Shown here: piece by piece, positions 23,821-35,559 of the stretch
How positions within the stretch are numbered: position 1 is the first letter of the stretch
Layout of the letters: each line of letters begins with the position of its first letter
Assembly: GCA_963383645.1 (NCBI GenBank)
Contig: OY726560.1
Span: 65,651,823-65,715,822 of the forward strand
DNA from: Muscardinus avellanarius
Taxonomy: Eukaryota; Chordata; Mammalia; Rodentia; Gliridae
Direction: 5' to 3'
DNA length: 64,000 nucleotides
The notes under the pieces: model-generated
Databases searched by the model: none
What the model saw: only the letters and a program-made list of their open reading frames with translations
What the model was told of the DNA's origin: nothing
Position numbers and translations under genes: made by a program

Positions 23821-24790
23821 CAAAATTAAATAGTCTCCTTTAGGTCTTTTCTTATAGAAAATCAGGGGACTTTGCAATGTTAGACCTTTTCTCCAGGTCT
23901 TCTCAGCTGTCACTCCTACTGCACACATCATGCATGTACATCCCGAGGAAGCCCACTGGCCTGTGAGTTTGTCACTCATGGGGTAGGTTGAAGATAGACC
24001 GAGGCAAGTGGTGTAAGAAATTACTTTGGAAAGATAAGTGCCAGACATGAACTTTATTCTGTGAAGTGTGTACCCCAGTCAAAGTTACCCGGCTACGAGA
24101 GTAACAATGAACAAAAACAGCTTTCCACTGTTGGAGGATAACCTCTCTTTATAAATTGTTCTTTTGGCTATTTTTTTACCTCTTCAAGATTAAGCAATCA
24201 CTTACAGAACGTTACATATGTGTCAACAACATACTGTATGCATATGTTTTGGGGTCATTGTTGGAAGTATTTGCAGGAGTAGCAACAGGAAGGCACCATC
24301 TATGAACAAAAATATGAATTTTTCCAAAGAATCTATTTCTTGTTATAATTTAAGTATTGTAAGGAAAGTTTTATCCTGACAAATATATTTGGTGCTTTCA
24401 AAAGTGAAGTAAAAAATATGAACATATACTAAAATGATTTAGAATTTAATAGTATACCAAAGTTATTTGTAAGCTGCAAAGAATACAATAATTTATTTTG
24501 TGCTCAGACTATTAGGGTTATTTTCTCAATTTAAGGATACTCTTGACCAAATTTAACTTTGAATACATATGAGCTATGGTGCTGATGCCTAGACAAAAAT
24601 AAGGATAAAAACAACTCATAGTTGGAAAACATGTAGAGGTTTGGAATCAAAAGGCCAGAATTTATTGTTGGTGTGGCACATCATTGTGTATATCATTTCT
24701 GAATTTAAAACTCTATTCAACCCAAGGAAATTTACCTAATGTTGGCTTCTTTATCTTTAAAATAAAGACAATGTACTTAAAACTACATTT
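23821..24790. other. Unique AT-rich DNA, no gene seen
   Basis: The minus-strand 115-codon frame at 23701-24048 starts in unique DNA and ends in the L1 3' UTR. I call nothing. Confidence 0.5.
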
Positions 24791-24975
24791 CCCAGGTAGA
24801 GTGTTGGTGCTTGCTGGTAATTCCAGTACTTGGGAGGCTGAGATAGGAAGACTGAAGGCTCTAGGACAGCAGCGCACAATACTTAGCAAGATCCTATTTC
24901 AAAATAAAATAAGGCTGGGGTGTGGTTCAGAGCTTAGAGGTAAGAATGCCTCTGGCCTCTGGACTCAATCCCTAA

Positions 24976-24976
<1 letters not shown>
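24791..24976 (+). mobile_element. B1-dID SINE, older copy, followed by (CA)n
   Basis: The left arm is 'gtgcttgctggtaattccagtacttgggaggctgagatagg', the linker 'caaaataaaataaggctggggtg', and the ID arm ends 'ggactcaatccctaat'. It runs straight into the CA tract, which takes the place of the A-tail. Confidence 0.8.

Positions 24977-25020
<44 letters not shown>
24977..25020. repeat. (CA)n microsatellite at a SINE tail
   Basis: 22 CA units immediately after the SINE at 24791-24976. Confidence 0.95.
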
Positions 25021-25021
<1 letters not shown>

Positions 25022-25235
25022 CACACTCCCCCAAATCTCTGCCTAGAGTTGTAGCTTTGACCTGGACCCTCAGAACCACTGAGTAAAAGAATTCATTGGC
25101 ACAAGTGTTTTGAACAAAGAAAGCATAAAGGAAAGGGGCGGGGGGAGTACAATAAAAGGGGAAAAGATGTTAGAGCTGAGTAGATGCTGCAGAAATAACC
25201 CCTCTTTTTTCTGAAGAATTTGCCTCCCAGAGGAA

Positions 25236-25272
<37 letters not shown>

Positions 25273-27569
25273 AAAAATTCAAATGACATTTAAAGCAATA
25301 AAACTGAAGCAGATGAGCATATGCGTCAAGGCGATTCAGCTAATGACGGTTTCCCTATCCATCTAGCAAACCTATCGAGCTTGAGAAAGGTGAACTACCA
25401 GTACTCCTCATGGGTAGTTTGAAAATAAGGCATTTAAGCAAGTACAGAATGTTACTGCCAGGCACATACACTGTAAAATAAACTTCTTAGAATTATTAAG
25501 TGGCTAGACATCCCAATTAGAAGTCCCAGTCCTCAAATACCTGAGTTTTAAAAAGTTGATGAAATTGGATAATGCCAAGGAGTTTTCAGAGAAGTCTCTA
25601 CTGCCTATTTTATGTCGATTTCTTTAAAAAATGTAAGAAATATGGCTTTACTTTTGCCCAAGAATGAAATACAGTGTGTTGAAAATTGCTTTGGCCAATT
25701 TCAAGAACTCCCATAAATTCTTTCGTTGTGTCTCTCTTATTGGACTGTCAACAGTAATAACACTTCATACCAATATATATTCCCCTTTTGTAGAATTTAT
25801 CAATTTAGTAGTTTCCCCTTCCCAATTTTAGATGAAGTGTGAATGAAGGAAGAAAGACTGTTTTCAGAAAAAAATCAATAAGGAAGAAGTAGTCATTATT
25901 TTTATGATGCTGTTTTGTGAATGATATTGTGATTTTAAATCTTCAAAAATAATCAGAGAGACAGCAACTTGTGTTTTTTGGACAACAATTTTCTAGAACA
26001 TAAAAGAGAAGGGAAGCCATTTTTATCAGCAACTCCAACCCATTTACTAGGATTATGAATTGTTTTTCAGATATAGGTTTATTTAGGACTGTGCTCCCAA
26101 AATATAAGCCCTTTACACTAGTAAATAGTTTGGAGAAATTAAACTAATAAAAATACTGAATATAGATCATTTTAACAATAGTTTTAATGACCTTTTTAAT
26201 ATAAACTATGCTTTTATATTTTGTTGTATTTTTAAAATACTGACTCCACAGTGGATTTCCTCCCCTTCTCCTCCACCTATTGATCATTCCAAACTGGTGT
26301 TTGTTTATACCCATTCCAAAAGGGGAAAAATAAAACAAAACAAAACTTATATTCCACTGATCTAGTATGTGAAATGCAAAGCCTAAATCATTGGAATTCA
26401 TAGGTTCTTAATGATTTATAGCAAATAAATTAAGACCTCTTAGCCTTCTAAGTGTGTCTTCTGAGCTGTTGGAAAATCATTGCTTTAGTCTGCTCTCTCT
26501 CAAATTCCCAATCTTATTCTAAGCAAAAAAAAAAAAAAAAAAAAATCTTTCTCAGATTTTGTTTTGCTATAAAATTTGTTACTAAGACTATTAATTCTTG
26601 TACATGAATTTGTTCCTTTCTCTCTGGGCCCCCAGCACAGTCAAGAACATCTATTGCCAGCCATTACATAATCTGTATAGAAAGTTCTGTGGACCACAGT
26701 GCCATGCTAACTTGGCTCTGTTCCTCCTTCTATGATCTCTCATCTTCAACACATTACAGTCCTTTATTCATGGCATAGGCTTTGACTTTTCCAAAAAACC
26801 TTGCTCAAGTCAAGTCTAACTCTTATATTTTTTAGTTTTGAGGGCACACCAAATCATTGGAGGTATGCCCTCAAATCATTTCACAAGAATGATTTAAGGT
26901 ACCGAATCATTCTTACATTCACTTACTTTAAAATGAAGTGCAAATTATGTATCACCATCTTTGGCAGATAACTGAATTCAATATGATATCATTTGTTTGC
27001 CTTTCATTTATTTATTTTAGACTTTTTTCTCTTGCTCCAAAAAGAATTGAAGGCAGTTTATATGAAAATGGGACAGAAACAAAATAAAAACGAGTAAATA
27101 AAAAAATGGAATTTACCCATAAAATGTTTGCAGTCTTTACACATTTGCTAAAGTTAGAGCACAGATTTGATTCTAAGATTTTTAACATCAAAATAGAAAG
27201 CCAAGAAGAAAGATATTTATTTATAAGATTCACAATATGTGTAAGATTCAAATTATACAATCAAAATCCGCTTTACAGAAGTATAATTGTTCCCATATTG
27301 AGATAAAAAAGATAATTCTTCTTGGGTCTTTAGCAAGAAAACATGTGTCTATAATAATAAATGATGCCCTCAACAATGTCCTTACAGTAATGGAGCAATT
27401 GCTTTCATAGCACTATTTCCAGGAAAGTCCCTTAGTGTTTGAGAAATATACCACTCAAGTTAGAGATTCAATAAAAGCACTTCTAAGAACATGGTTGACA
27501 ACACAAATTTTCAAAACTTATTGGATGTACAACTTAATACTGACAATGATAGTAGTGACAATTATAGTT
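25021..27569. other. AT-rich unique DNA with A-runs
   Basis: No gene is seen. An A-rich (AAAAAAAAAG)n-like tract stands at 25240-25276 and a pure A-run at 26525-26545. The latter could be an old retroposon tail, but no parent sequence is recognised before it. Confidence 0.5.
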
Positions 27570-27735
27570 GTTGGAGCATTTATCACGTATCAGGTAAAAT
27601 GTGCATCACTTTGCCTACATTGTTATTTAATCCTCACAATGACAGCTTGAGGTAGACTTAATCCTATTTCACAAGTGAGATTCCAAGTGTTTAAGGAGCT
27701 CATCTACCAACACTCAGTGAAAATTGGTTGAAAAC
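27570..27735 (+). mobile_element. MIR SINE
   Basis: Near complete MIR order: 'ggagcatttatcacgtatcaggtaaaatgtgcatcac', 'cattgttatttaatcctcacaatgacagcttgaggtagac', 'cctatttcacaagtgagattcc', 'aagtgtttaagg'. Confidence 0.75.
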
Positions 27736-27969
27736 ATTGAGCCCTGGCCTCATTTTAAATCCCCCGCATGCCTGATCAATCAGTCCTTTCCCTCTTCTCC
27801 CTCCAAGGTAACCATTAGGCAGATTTCTAGCACCATGGATTAGTTGGCTTAAATTGAAAAATAATAATATAAATTAAGTAATACAGAATGAATGTATTAT
27901 TTGGCATCTGGTGTCTTTCAGTATTGACTGTGTCATTCATGTCCTATATGTAGTTGCAATTTGTTCTTT
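27736..27969. other. Unique DNA, no gene seen
   Basis: Nothing recognised between the MIR and the ID element. Confidence 0.4.
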
Positions 27970-28052
27970 TTGTGTGTGTGTGGTGCTGGGATTTGAACCC
28001 AGGGGCATTGTACCTCCAAAGCTCTGAGCTACACCCCTAGCCCTATTTTTTT
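27970..28052 (-). mobile_element. ID element / right arm of the dimeric SINE only
   Basis: Reads on the plus strand 'tggtgctgggatttgaacccaggggcattgtacc', 'gctctgagctacacccctagccctattttt'. This is the tRNA-derived arm with its B-box region, lacking the B1-like arm, so the copy is 5'-truncated or an ID monomer. Confidence 0.8.
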
Positions 28053-29433
28053 GTCTTTCTGATTTTTGAAACTTGTTCATTTTTAATATTGTGTAGCTTT
28101 CCATTATATGAATATACCACATTTATTTGACCATCGTATGAAGGGATATTTTATTGTTTCCAGTTTTCTTTTCTTTATTTTCTTACTATTGTAAATATTG
28201 CTACTATATGTTTTTTCACACCTACCTCTTGGTGTACACACTGTGGTCATTATTGTCTATACACCACTTTAGAGTAGGATTAGACAATAATCAAAATCAT
28301 TGTTGGATGTTCAAAATAAATGTCTTTAGCTCTAATAGATAAATCTATACTGTTTCTTTCTGTGATTTTCCTCTCTTCCTTTCAGCTCACAAATTTACAC
28401 ATCAGAATAGCTTAAATCAGCCAAAGATTTTTCTAATGATAAGATCATAAAATACATTACACAAAGCCTTCCTTTTTTACAAAGAAATTGTAGCAAATAA
28501 TGACTACATTTTCTTTGAAAAATTAAGTACTCAAAAAAGGTGTGACTGAAATTTTATTTTAATTATAGGATATCGTGAATGAGCTACTGCCGGCATGTTG
28601 CTGTAGGCAGGAAGCTCTCTCAAGGGCTCCTTGACACCACCGATAAGACCAAAGCACTGCGATGGCTTTGAACTTGAATTTTAAGTGCCGTGAAATACTA
28701 TAATCTTAATTAGCTTTGACACATAAATTACTTTACACCCACCACCACTGGCATTCAGACTTCTAAGTCAAAGTTTCTGGATTCTCAGATTAATGTGTAT
28801 GCCATGAAGGGACATGATTGTCCTGGGAAGGAAATATCTTTTGTTTGAGGAAAAGAGAGAAAGCAATGCTTTTTCACTTGGTAGATCTCATAGAGTTTAT
28901 TAGGAAAATTGCTTAACTATTATTATCTTCCATAGTTTCCCCTACATATAAAGAAATAATTAGCCAATTTCAAATAAATTATAATTTCTTAACTGAGATC
29001 CATGTAGTTCCTGTGAGTTTTGAAAAGTTCCATGAAAATATTTTAATTTTATGTTTTCATTTGTTTAAGTGATTATATACAAAGTTAATAAAGCACTTTT
29101 TGATTAATTTAGGGAATAATTTAACTGAACATTGTGTACCAATATCCGGGCTCATATTCGCCTTCTCTTGTAAGATAAAGTCAGCATTTCTTTGTATTAA
29201 ACCTAAAATTCAGGCTGAGAAAAGATAGAAATTTTATATGTTAATGAAGTGTTCAGACATGTGGTTTTAAAGTTAGTTCAAAGAAATTTTAAATAATAAA
29301 ATAATCGAGGTATCACAAGTACATGCTAATTATGACATGTCAAATTGAAAAGATTTTGAAAAACTCAAACTATAACACCCATTTGTAGTTCAACAAAATA
29401 ACATTAAGTTAATATTATTTCAATTTTATTGCT
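28053..29433. other. AT-rich unique DNA
   Basis: No gene is seen. The block 28560-28700 is more complex in sequence than its surroundings and has no repeat likeness (see findings). Confidence 0.45.
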
Positions 29434-29441
29434 TTGTGAGG

Positions 29442-29474
<33 letters not shown>

Positions 29475-29668
29475 TGTGTGTGTGGTACTGGAGTTCCTGG
29501 AAGCCCTTCTACCTCTGGGCTACACTCCAGAACTATTTTATATATTTTTTTATTTGGAAACAGGGTCTCTTAAGCCAGCAAGTCTGGCTTCTAACCTGCG
29601 TGATCCTCCTGTCTCTGCCTCCCAAGCACAGGGATTACAAGCGTGTGCCACCACGCCCGGCTTGTGAG
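29434..29668 (-). mobile_element. B1-dID SINE, type B, with T-run and (TG)n tail
   Basis: Body about 29441-29661. On the plus strand: T20 and (TG)11 tail, type B right arm 'ggagttcctggaagcccttctacctctgggctacactcc', 'ttggaaacagggtctcttaagccagcaagtctggcttctaacctgcgtgatcc', ending 'gattacaagcgtgtgccaccacgcccggc'. TTGTGAG flanks it at 29434-29440 and 29662-29668. Confidence 0.9.
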
Positions 29669-29985
29669 TTTAAATGTAATTTATAAGCATGTTTATATTT
29701 ACATATGTGTAATAGCTATTGAAGTGCGGAATTTATGTCTCCTATTTTTGTACCTATGTGAGAAGTGCAAATAAGAGTACAGATATTATGCATCAATTTT
29801 TGAAAAAGAAAAATATGTCAAAATGCAGAAGACTATAAAGAAGAAAATAGTTATTACATTTAAATGTACAAAAATATTCATTACATTATTCAAATAACAT
29901 AAATTTTCACATAAACATATATATGCATATATTACATTGGATATCTGATAAATCATAATACATTTAAATAAATAGAAAGTTATAA
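29669..29985. other. AT-rich unique DNA, no gene seen
   Basis: AT-rich sequence between two SINEs with nothing recognised. Confidence 0.5.
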
Positions 29986-30216
29986 ATAATAATATGAGCT
30001 GGATGTGGTGGCGCATGCTTGTAATCCTAGCATTTGGGAGGCTGAGGCAGGAGGATCACAGTTCGCGTACAGCCTCAGCTACTTAGGGAGGCACTTTGCA
30101 ACTCAGTGAAGACCCTGTTTCAAAAATAAAGAATAAAAAATAGAGCTGAGGGTGTAGCTTAGAGATAGAATGCCCCTGGGTTCCATCCCCAGTACACAAT
30201 AATAATAATAATATGA
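29986..30216 (+). mobile_element. B1-dID SINE, type A, with target-site duplication
   Basis: Body 29998 to about 30204. Complete dimer with 'gttcgcgtacagcctcagctacttagggaggc', the standard linker, 'gcccctgggttccatccccagtac' and an (AAT)n tail. ATAATAATATGA is found at 29986-29997 and at 30205-30216. Confidence 0.88.
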
Positions 30217-30310
30217 ATAAAACTTAGAGTTCATCAGAAATGTTTTTCTTTATGAGTCTTAGTATTTTTAAGCTTAAGAACATTGTTCCATTGGGCCACT
30301 AATGAGAATA

Positions 30311-30440
30311 AACAATATTTATTGAGTACACTACCTTTGTTATCTCTTTAAACCCTCTGCAGTACCCTAAACAATAGGTGCTATTCCTGGTGCTGATGAA
30401 AACTGATGCTTAGACAGTCAGAACCACAACTCAGAAGGAG
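30311..30440 (+). mobile_element. MIR SINE
   Basis: MIR order: 'aacaatatttattgagtacactacc', 'tctctttaaaccctctgcagtaccctaaacaataggtgctattcc', 'gaaaactgatgcttagacag'. Confidence 0.7.
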
Positions 30441-32611
30441 CTTCCCTGAGAGTCACGCGCTACGTTGTGCACAGGTGCACAACATTAAAATGTTATCAAC
30501 AAGAGAAGCAAATCTGTCTGTAATATGTGGACCCAGGAAGCTTTTTTGAGACTCTGGAAAAATAGTCATTGTCCAGATAGAGAAAGAAAGAGCCTTAGTG
30601 GGTTCAGGTCAACATTACAATGCTGGCACATTATTTATGACCGAATCAAAAAAACAAAAAATTAAAAAGGGCTGGGGGTGTAGCTCAGAAGTAGAAGGCC
30701 TGTGGGTTCAAGCAAAATAAATAAACAATTAATTAAAACCACAATCTCAAAGATTTGTCTTTCTGTCTTTTATGTAACAGACGTTTCTCTACAAGTTCTC
30801 TATAAAGATCTTCAATATCAACAACCTTGTATTAAGTGATTTTGTAAAAGGTACGCAAGACTTAAACACTAGTAAATCACAAGCATATCTCCCACTTCCT
30901 GCATATATTTTAAATTTTCTTCTCTTAAATTCAACTCAATCCCACATCAGCATAGGAGACAGATGATGCCTCCTGAACACTTTGGAAAACTTTAATTTGG
31001 GGATTTAGATTACTTAATTATCTATAAAATTAGTCACCCAGTTAAAACCATAAAAAGCAAATGGTTGTATAATATGTGCTAACTCATTATTCACAGGCGT
31101 GACTTGCCAACGGTACTCAAAATAATTCTTTTCTCAATTTTTATTCCATATACTAAATATAAGGAAGTGAAATTGTTTATGCTCTTTTTTGACACTACAT
31201 ATAATTGAATCTATATTGTATCTTAATTTCTACTTGAAGACTAAAAGTATTATACACTTTGGATCTCCCTAAACTAGTCAAATATTTAGTATGTATAGTG
31301 AAATAGCTTAGAATTATAGATTCTTCTATAATCCAAATGACAACGTTGGATGAGGTCTATACTTTGCAATTTCTGTTTAAAAACAATATCCAGACATTAC
31401 AGCAGATATGAGCACCTTGATATCTTCAAAAGAGAACATAACACAGGTAATGGTCATTTTAAATAAATACTGGCCTGTTGGTTGATCATCATGACAACAT
31501 GCAGGATATTTATTACAAACTGAGAATAATTCAAATTTATATTGTTTAAGCCTTATTTGATATGACTTTCTATTAATAAGGTAGCATTGAGAAATATACC
31601 TTACCAATAAAATATTTGGAGATGTGGAAATATATTACCCATTTAGAGTTCTACTGTAGCAAGTGGGTGGTTAAGGAAAATAGCTGATAAGATTAAGGAA
31701 AGCAATATTAAAATATGTTTAAAAATCAGAATTATAAACGCATCATGCTTAATAGACACTCTTAACTGATAACATTTCATTGCACACTGTAATCTCTTTG
31801 TTTTTCCTTATCCCAATTACTAAGAATGCTCAGGATGGTAATTGCTTGGTTATTAAAAGCTATTTTGTTGTAATCAGAGATAAGAACATGCTTTGGGCTC
31901 ATGTAGATCTTGAACAAGTTGAAATATTTGTCTGTAGATCTACTTTTTAGCCTCTTATGATTTTTCCCACTCTTGTTAAACAGGATATTTTGCTTTCAAT
32001 AGCCTTCTAGAGTGAAAACTACTTGTCTTGTTGGAAGACTGATGTCTAAAAAACTATGCAACCATTTTTGGAAGCACTTTTACTGCCTCTTGCATATCAA
32101 TACTGTACAAGGAAATTGAAAAAAGAAAAAAGAAAAAAACCCACAATTCCTGATCTTAACAAGGTCTAGTAAAAATAGAAAAAAAAAATCCTTTTTTGGT
32201 ACAAGAAGATACATGAGCACAAGGCTCCAAGGAGAGCAGGCAGGGAGGAAACTGTGATGATAAGTAAAGAGCATTTTCTCTTTTATATAAGCTCTGCATT
32301 GAGAGATGAGTAAGAGTTGCCCTACAGTCAAGAAAGGACAAAGGACTTCCAGAGGATGGACATTGCACATGAAAATGCAGAGGCAAAACAGCTTGTATAT
32401 GTAGAGTATTATGACTGCTTGGTGTGCTGACTATAATACAGAGAGCAAAGGGGGAGGGGATTGGGTGAAAATATACTGCAGAGTTAGAGAATTGTGCATA
32501 CCAATAGAATAGGGCGGCACATTTCATCAACTCTAAGATGCTCATATATTTTTACATTTTAACATCTATTAAGTTAGGGTGCATCTTTCATGTGTTGGCA
32601 TCTTGCGGTCA
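30441..32611. other. AT-rich unique DNA with one ID fragment
   Basis: Apart from the ID arm at 30669-30712 nothing is recognised. Minus-strand frames at 32080-32545 (96 and 129 codons) overlap each other in different frames and show no family. Confidence 0.5.
30669..30712 (+). mobile_element. ID arm fragment
   Basis: 'gggctgggggtgtagctcagaagtagaaggcctgtgggttcaagc' follows an A-rich stretch like the SINE linker. Only the tRNA-derived arm remains. Confidence 0.8.
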
Positions 32612-32989
32612 TTGTCTGCTATAGTTTGGATCTTAAAAGTCCCTTAAAGGCCATGTGTTAAGGGCTTGGTCCCCCAGGGGGCTCTATTGAGATATGGCAG
32701 ATGACAGAACTTTTCAGAGATGGGACCTGGTGGGAGGTCTTTAGGTAATTGGAGAGTGTCCTTAATGGGGATTGTGGGACCCCAGCTCCTTCTTCTTTCT
32801 CTCCTTTGCTCCCTGGCCATGAGGTTAGTGGTTTTGTTCCATCACATGTTCCATCATGACATGCAGACCAAAAGTAGCAGGGCCAATCAATCATGACTGA
32901 AACGTACAAAACTGTGAGCCAAAATAAGCCTTCTCTCTTCATATCTCAGGTATTTTTTATAGTGATGAAATGCTGACTAACACACTGTC
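32612..32989 (+). mobile_element. Complete solo LTR, rodent MaLR (MT/MTE-like)
   Basis: LTR 32617-32984 from TGCTATAGTTTGG to 'gctgactaacaca'. Word order 'aaggccatgtgttaagggcttggtccccc', 'gatgggacctggtgggaggtctttagg', 'ccctggccatgaggttag', 'catcacatgttccatcatgacatgc', 'actgtgagccaaaataagccttctctc' is that of rodent MaLR LTRs. Flanks TTGTC (32612-32616) and CTGTC (32985-32989) differ at one base. Confidence 0.87.
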
Positions 32990-33605
32990 GTTTGGAATGG
33001 TATTGTTATTGGCAGCATATGTATAAACTCAAGTCATGGCTATTTAAGGCTTTAGTTATGTGTAACATCTTGGGTTAGTACTATTAAAATGTCTTCCAAA
33101 AGATTACCTATAATTCAACATTGAAATGAAAAGGATTCTTGTTTATGCAGAAAGGCATGAAATAAAGCAGCAGAGCTGACTGACATTGAACATTAAACAA
33201 GTCTAAAAATCCAATAAATAAAGGAAAGCCTAAAAATTCAATAAATATTAGTTAAGAATGCTAGTGAAAAAAGGCATTGTTCTCTAATTTAATTGGCATA
33301 TTTTTTCTTTCATAGTAGTAAATAACATTACATCTCATAACCAATGGTTTTGTGAAGTATCCACTATAATAATTGAATATAGGAAGACTTACTGCACTTT
33401 TGTTTTATACATTTTTGTGCCTTTTTGATAGAGTGCTGATGAAATATGTAAAGGTAGGTTACTCCTCTTTTATTAGTAGATAGCCAGTTAGGTCTCGTGT
33501 GTTTGATTCTGGGATTCTGTGCCTTATGGAAAGATGTTAGTTGACTTGGTACGCAGATGAAATGGGCAATTATAAACACATGTACATATGTGCATGTATA
33601 CATGT

Positions 33606-33649
<44 letters not shown>

Positions 33650-34184
33650 TGATTCTATGAGTTCAGGGGAGATGGGACTATGGAATCAGCGGACTTCCTA
33701 GAGACAAATCAGAGGGTGGAGGATGCTATAAAAGGTAAGTCCCTGCCTCTAGGTCATTTGTAGCATTGCAAACAGGTTGGATTTCCACAGAGGTAGATGG
33801 ACAAGTCCATGTGGAGGCTGACTCCAAGCTCTATGCCTCATTGAATGCCTCAGAGGCCAATCTTGATTAGGATGAATGGAGATCCTGGCCTGCCATGAAC
33901 CGGCAGACCTAGACTAGGTGTGTGTATCACGTGACTAGGAGGAGTGATGTTCAGAAGCTACTTTCCCACGTGTACTTTAATTTACATGCAGCCTAGAATC
34001 CTGTTACAGTGCAAAATGGGAGCCATAAACCATCAAGCATAAAAAACTATGGACAATGAAGATCTTAATGGTCTTTGTCAGTGGGAGATTACAGATAGAA
34101 TGTGAGTTTATTTTTGTCTTCAAAAAATGCATGTGGCATCTCACCTGCTATAGCATGGAAGAAATGTATTTCTGTCACACACCC
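32990..34184. other. Unique DNA with a CA tract
   Basis: A (CA)n tract stands at 33608-33647. No gene is seen. The stretch 33660-34060 is of mixed composition without recognisable repeat or protein. Confidence 0.5.
33608..33647. repeat. (CA)n microsatellite
   Basis: About 19 CA units. Confidence 0.95.
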
Positions 34185-34425
34185 GGTCTGATAATAATCC
34201 TTGGAACCTAAAATATGTTACCCTCTAGGGAGAAAGGGCCTTTTCAGTTGTGGCTAAATTAAGGACCTTGAGATTGAGAATTGTTTAAATGTTGAAGATA
34301 ATCTCAGGTCAAGAAAGAAAGAATAGGGCAGTAGCAGGAGAAGTGACACCAGCTGATCTGTGTTCTTTTTTAAAGCCATTAAGTTTATGGAAATTTGTAT
34401 GGCAGAAATGGAAAACTAATACAGA
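34185..34425 (+). mobile_element. MaLR LTR fragment, MLT1-like
   Basis: Order: 'gtctgataataatccttggaacctaaaatatgttaccctc', 'agggccttttcagttgtggctaaattaaggaccttgagattg', 'gacaccagctgatc', 'agccattaagtttatgg', 'atggcagaaatggaaaactaatacag'. A central portion of the LTR is missing. Confidence 0.75.
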
Positions 34426-35125
34426 AAAGGATGGTGGCATACAGGGGGAAGAAAGAAAAAGGAAGGAGTAATTAGGAACAGAAACTAGACTTTATAGAAT
34501 TGGTGTAGACCATGTAAATATTCTACAAACCCATAAAAAATTAAAGTAAAAATGATACAAAAAAGTAAAACAACAAGCAAGTGTAGCATAGCCACATGTT
34601 CAAAGTGACATAAGAACATGCTAATTTGACTGTAACCTCATATATCATATTCTAAGAACAACAAGAAAAACCTTCAAAAAACTCACATTATTTTTACTAA
34701 TCATTTAGTTGGTAGTAAATACTGTATTATTATTCCAAAGCTATTGTAGGTATATTGTATGATAAGCAAATGAAAACTATTTGATGTTCTAATTCTACTA
34801 TTCTAAGTCACTAGAATTCACATTTTCAGCCTGCAGAAAGGAAATTCAGATTTAATTTTGAAGAAGTTAAATAAAAATTCTATGGTCCTCAATCTGAATT
34901 GAAGGTATTAATCCAAATTTATGATGAATTCTATTTTAAACAAAAACTTTTCTAGAACTCCTACAAATTATAACTAATCCAGTAGCAATGAGGAGCTTGG
35001 TACCTAGAATTAAAACCTTCACATACAAGTCCCACAAGCAAACACCAGAACCCCTTGAAAATTTCAATGATTTCCAGGTCTTACTAGGAAATGTACATGA
35101 TAAAATCAATCAATTTACTGTACTA
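34426..35125. other. AT-rich unique DNA, no gene seen
   Basis: Nothing recognised between the MLT1-like LTR and the nested SINE pair. Confidence 0.5.
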
Positions 35126-35234
35126 GAAGCTATGCCTGTAATCCTGGTACTTGGGAGGCTCAGACAGGGGGATCTCAAGTTTGAGACAAGTCTCAGCTAT
35201 TTAGAGAGACTCTTTTTCAAAATAAAAAATAAAA

Positions 35235-35418
35235 GCCGGGCGTGGTGGCGCATGCTTGTAATCCCCGCACTTGGGAGGCGGAGACAGGAGGATCGCGCAG
35301 GTTCGAAGCCAGCCGCCCGCGCTGGCTTAGGAGACCCTGTTTCTAAATAAAAATATAAAATAGGTCTGGGAGTGTAGCCTGGAGGTAGAAGGGCTTCCAG
35401 GAACCCCAGTACCACCAA

Positions 35419-35462
<44 letters not shown>
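35235..35462 (+). mobile_element. B1-dID SINE, type B, young, nested
   Basis: Full type B copy, intact in its diagnostic parts: 'gccgggcgtggtggcgcatgc', a perfect Pol III B box GGTTCGAAGCC at 35300-35310, several intact CpGs ('gatcgcgcag', 'ccgcccgcgc'), right arm 'gggcttccaggaaccccagtaccacc', and an (AAAT)n tail at 35417-35462. The intact CpGs and B box suggest a recent insertion. Confidence 0.92.
35417..35462. repeat. (AAAT)n microsatellite (SINE tail)
   Basis: About eleven AAAT units forming the tail of the nested type B SINE. Confidence 0.95.
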
Positions 35463-35518
35463 AAAATAAGTCTGGGTGTAAATCAGAGGTAGAATGCCAT
35501 TGGGTTTCATACCCCATA

Positions 35519-35520
<2 letters not shown>

Positions 35521-35554
<34 letters not shown>

Positions 35555-35559
35555 ACACA
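35521..35559. repeat. (CA)n microsatellite at a SINE tail
   Basis: CA units with one 'cat' interruption, directly after the ID arm of the interrupted type A SINE. Confidence 0.95.

Larger units (their letters stand above)
35126..35520 (+). mobile_element. Type A SINE split by a type B SINE
   Basis: The left arm of an old type A copy (35126-35234: 'gcctgtaatcctggtacttgggaggctcagacagg' to 'caaaataaaaaataaaa') stops at its A-rich linker. Its ID arm resumes at about 35470 ('tctgggtgtaaatcagaggtagaatgccattgggtttcataccccatacc'). Between them lies a complete type B copy (next entry). The outer copy then continues into a CA tract. Confidence 0.88.

Noticed and set aside
32080..32545. Two overlapping minus-strand frames of 96 and 129 codons
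   Set aside because: They are in different frames over the same DNA with no family likeness and no splice logic.
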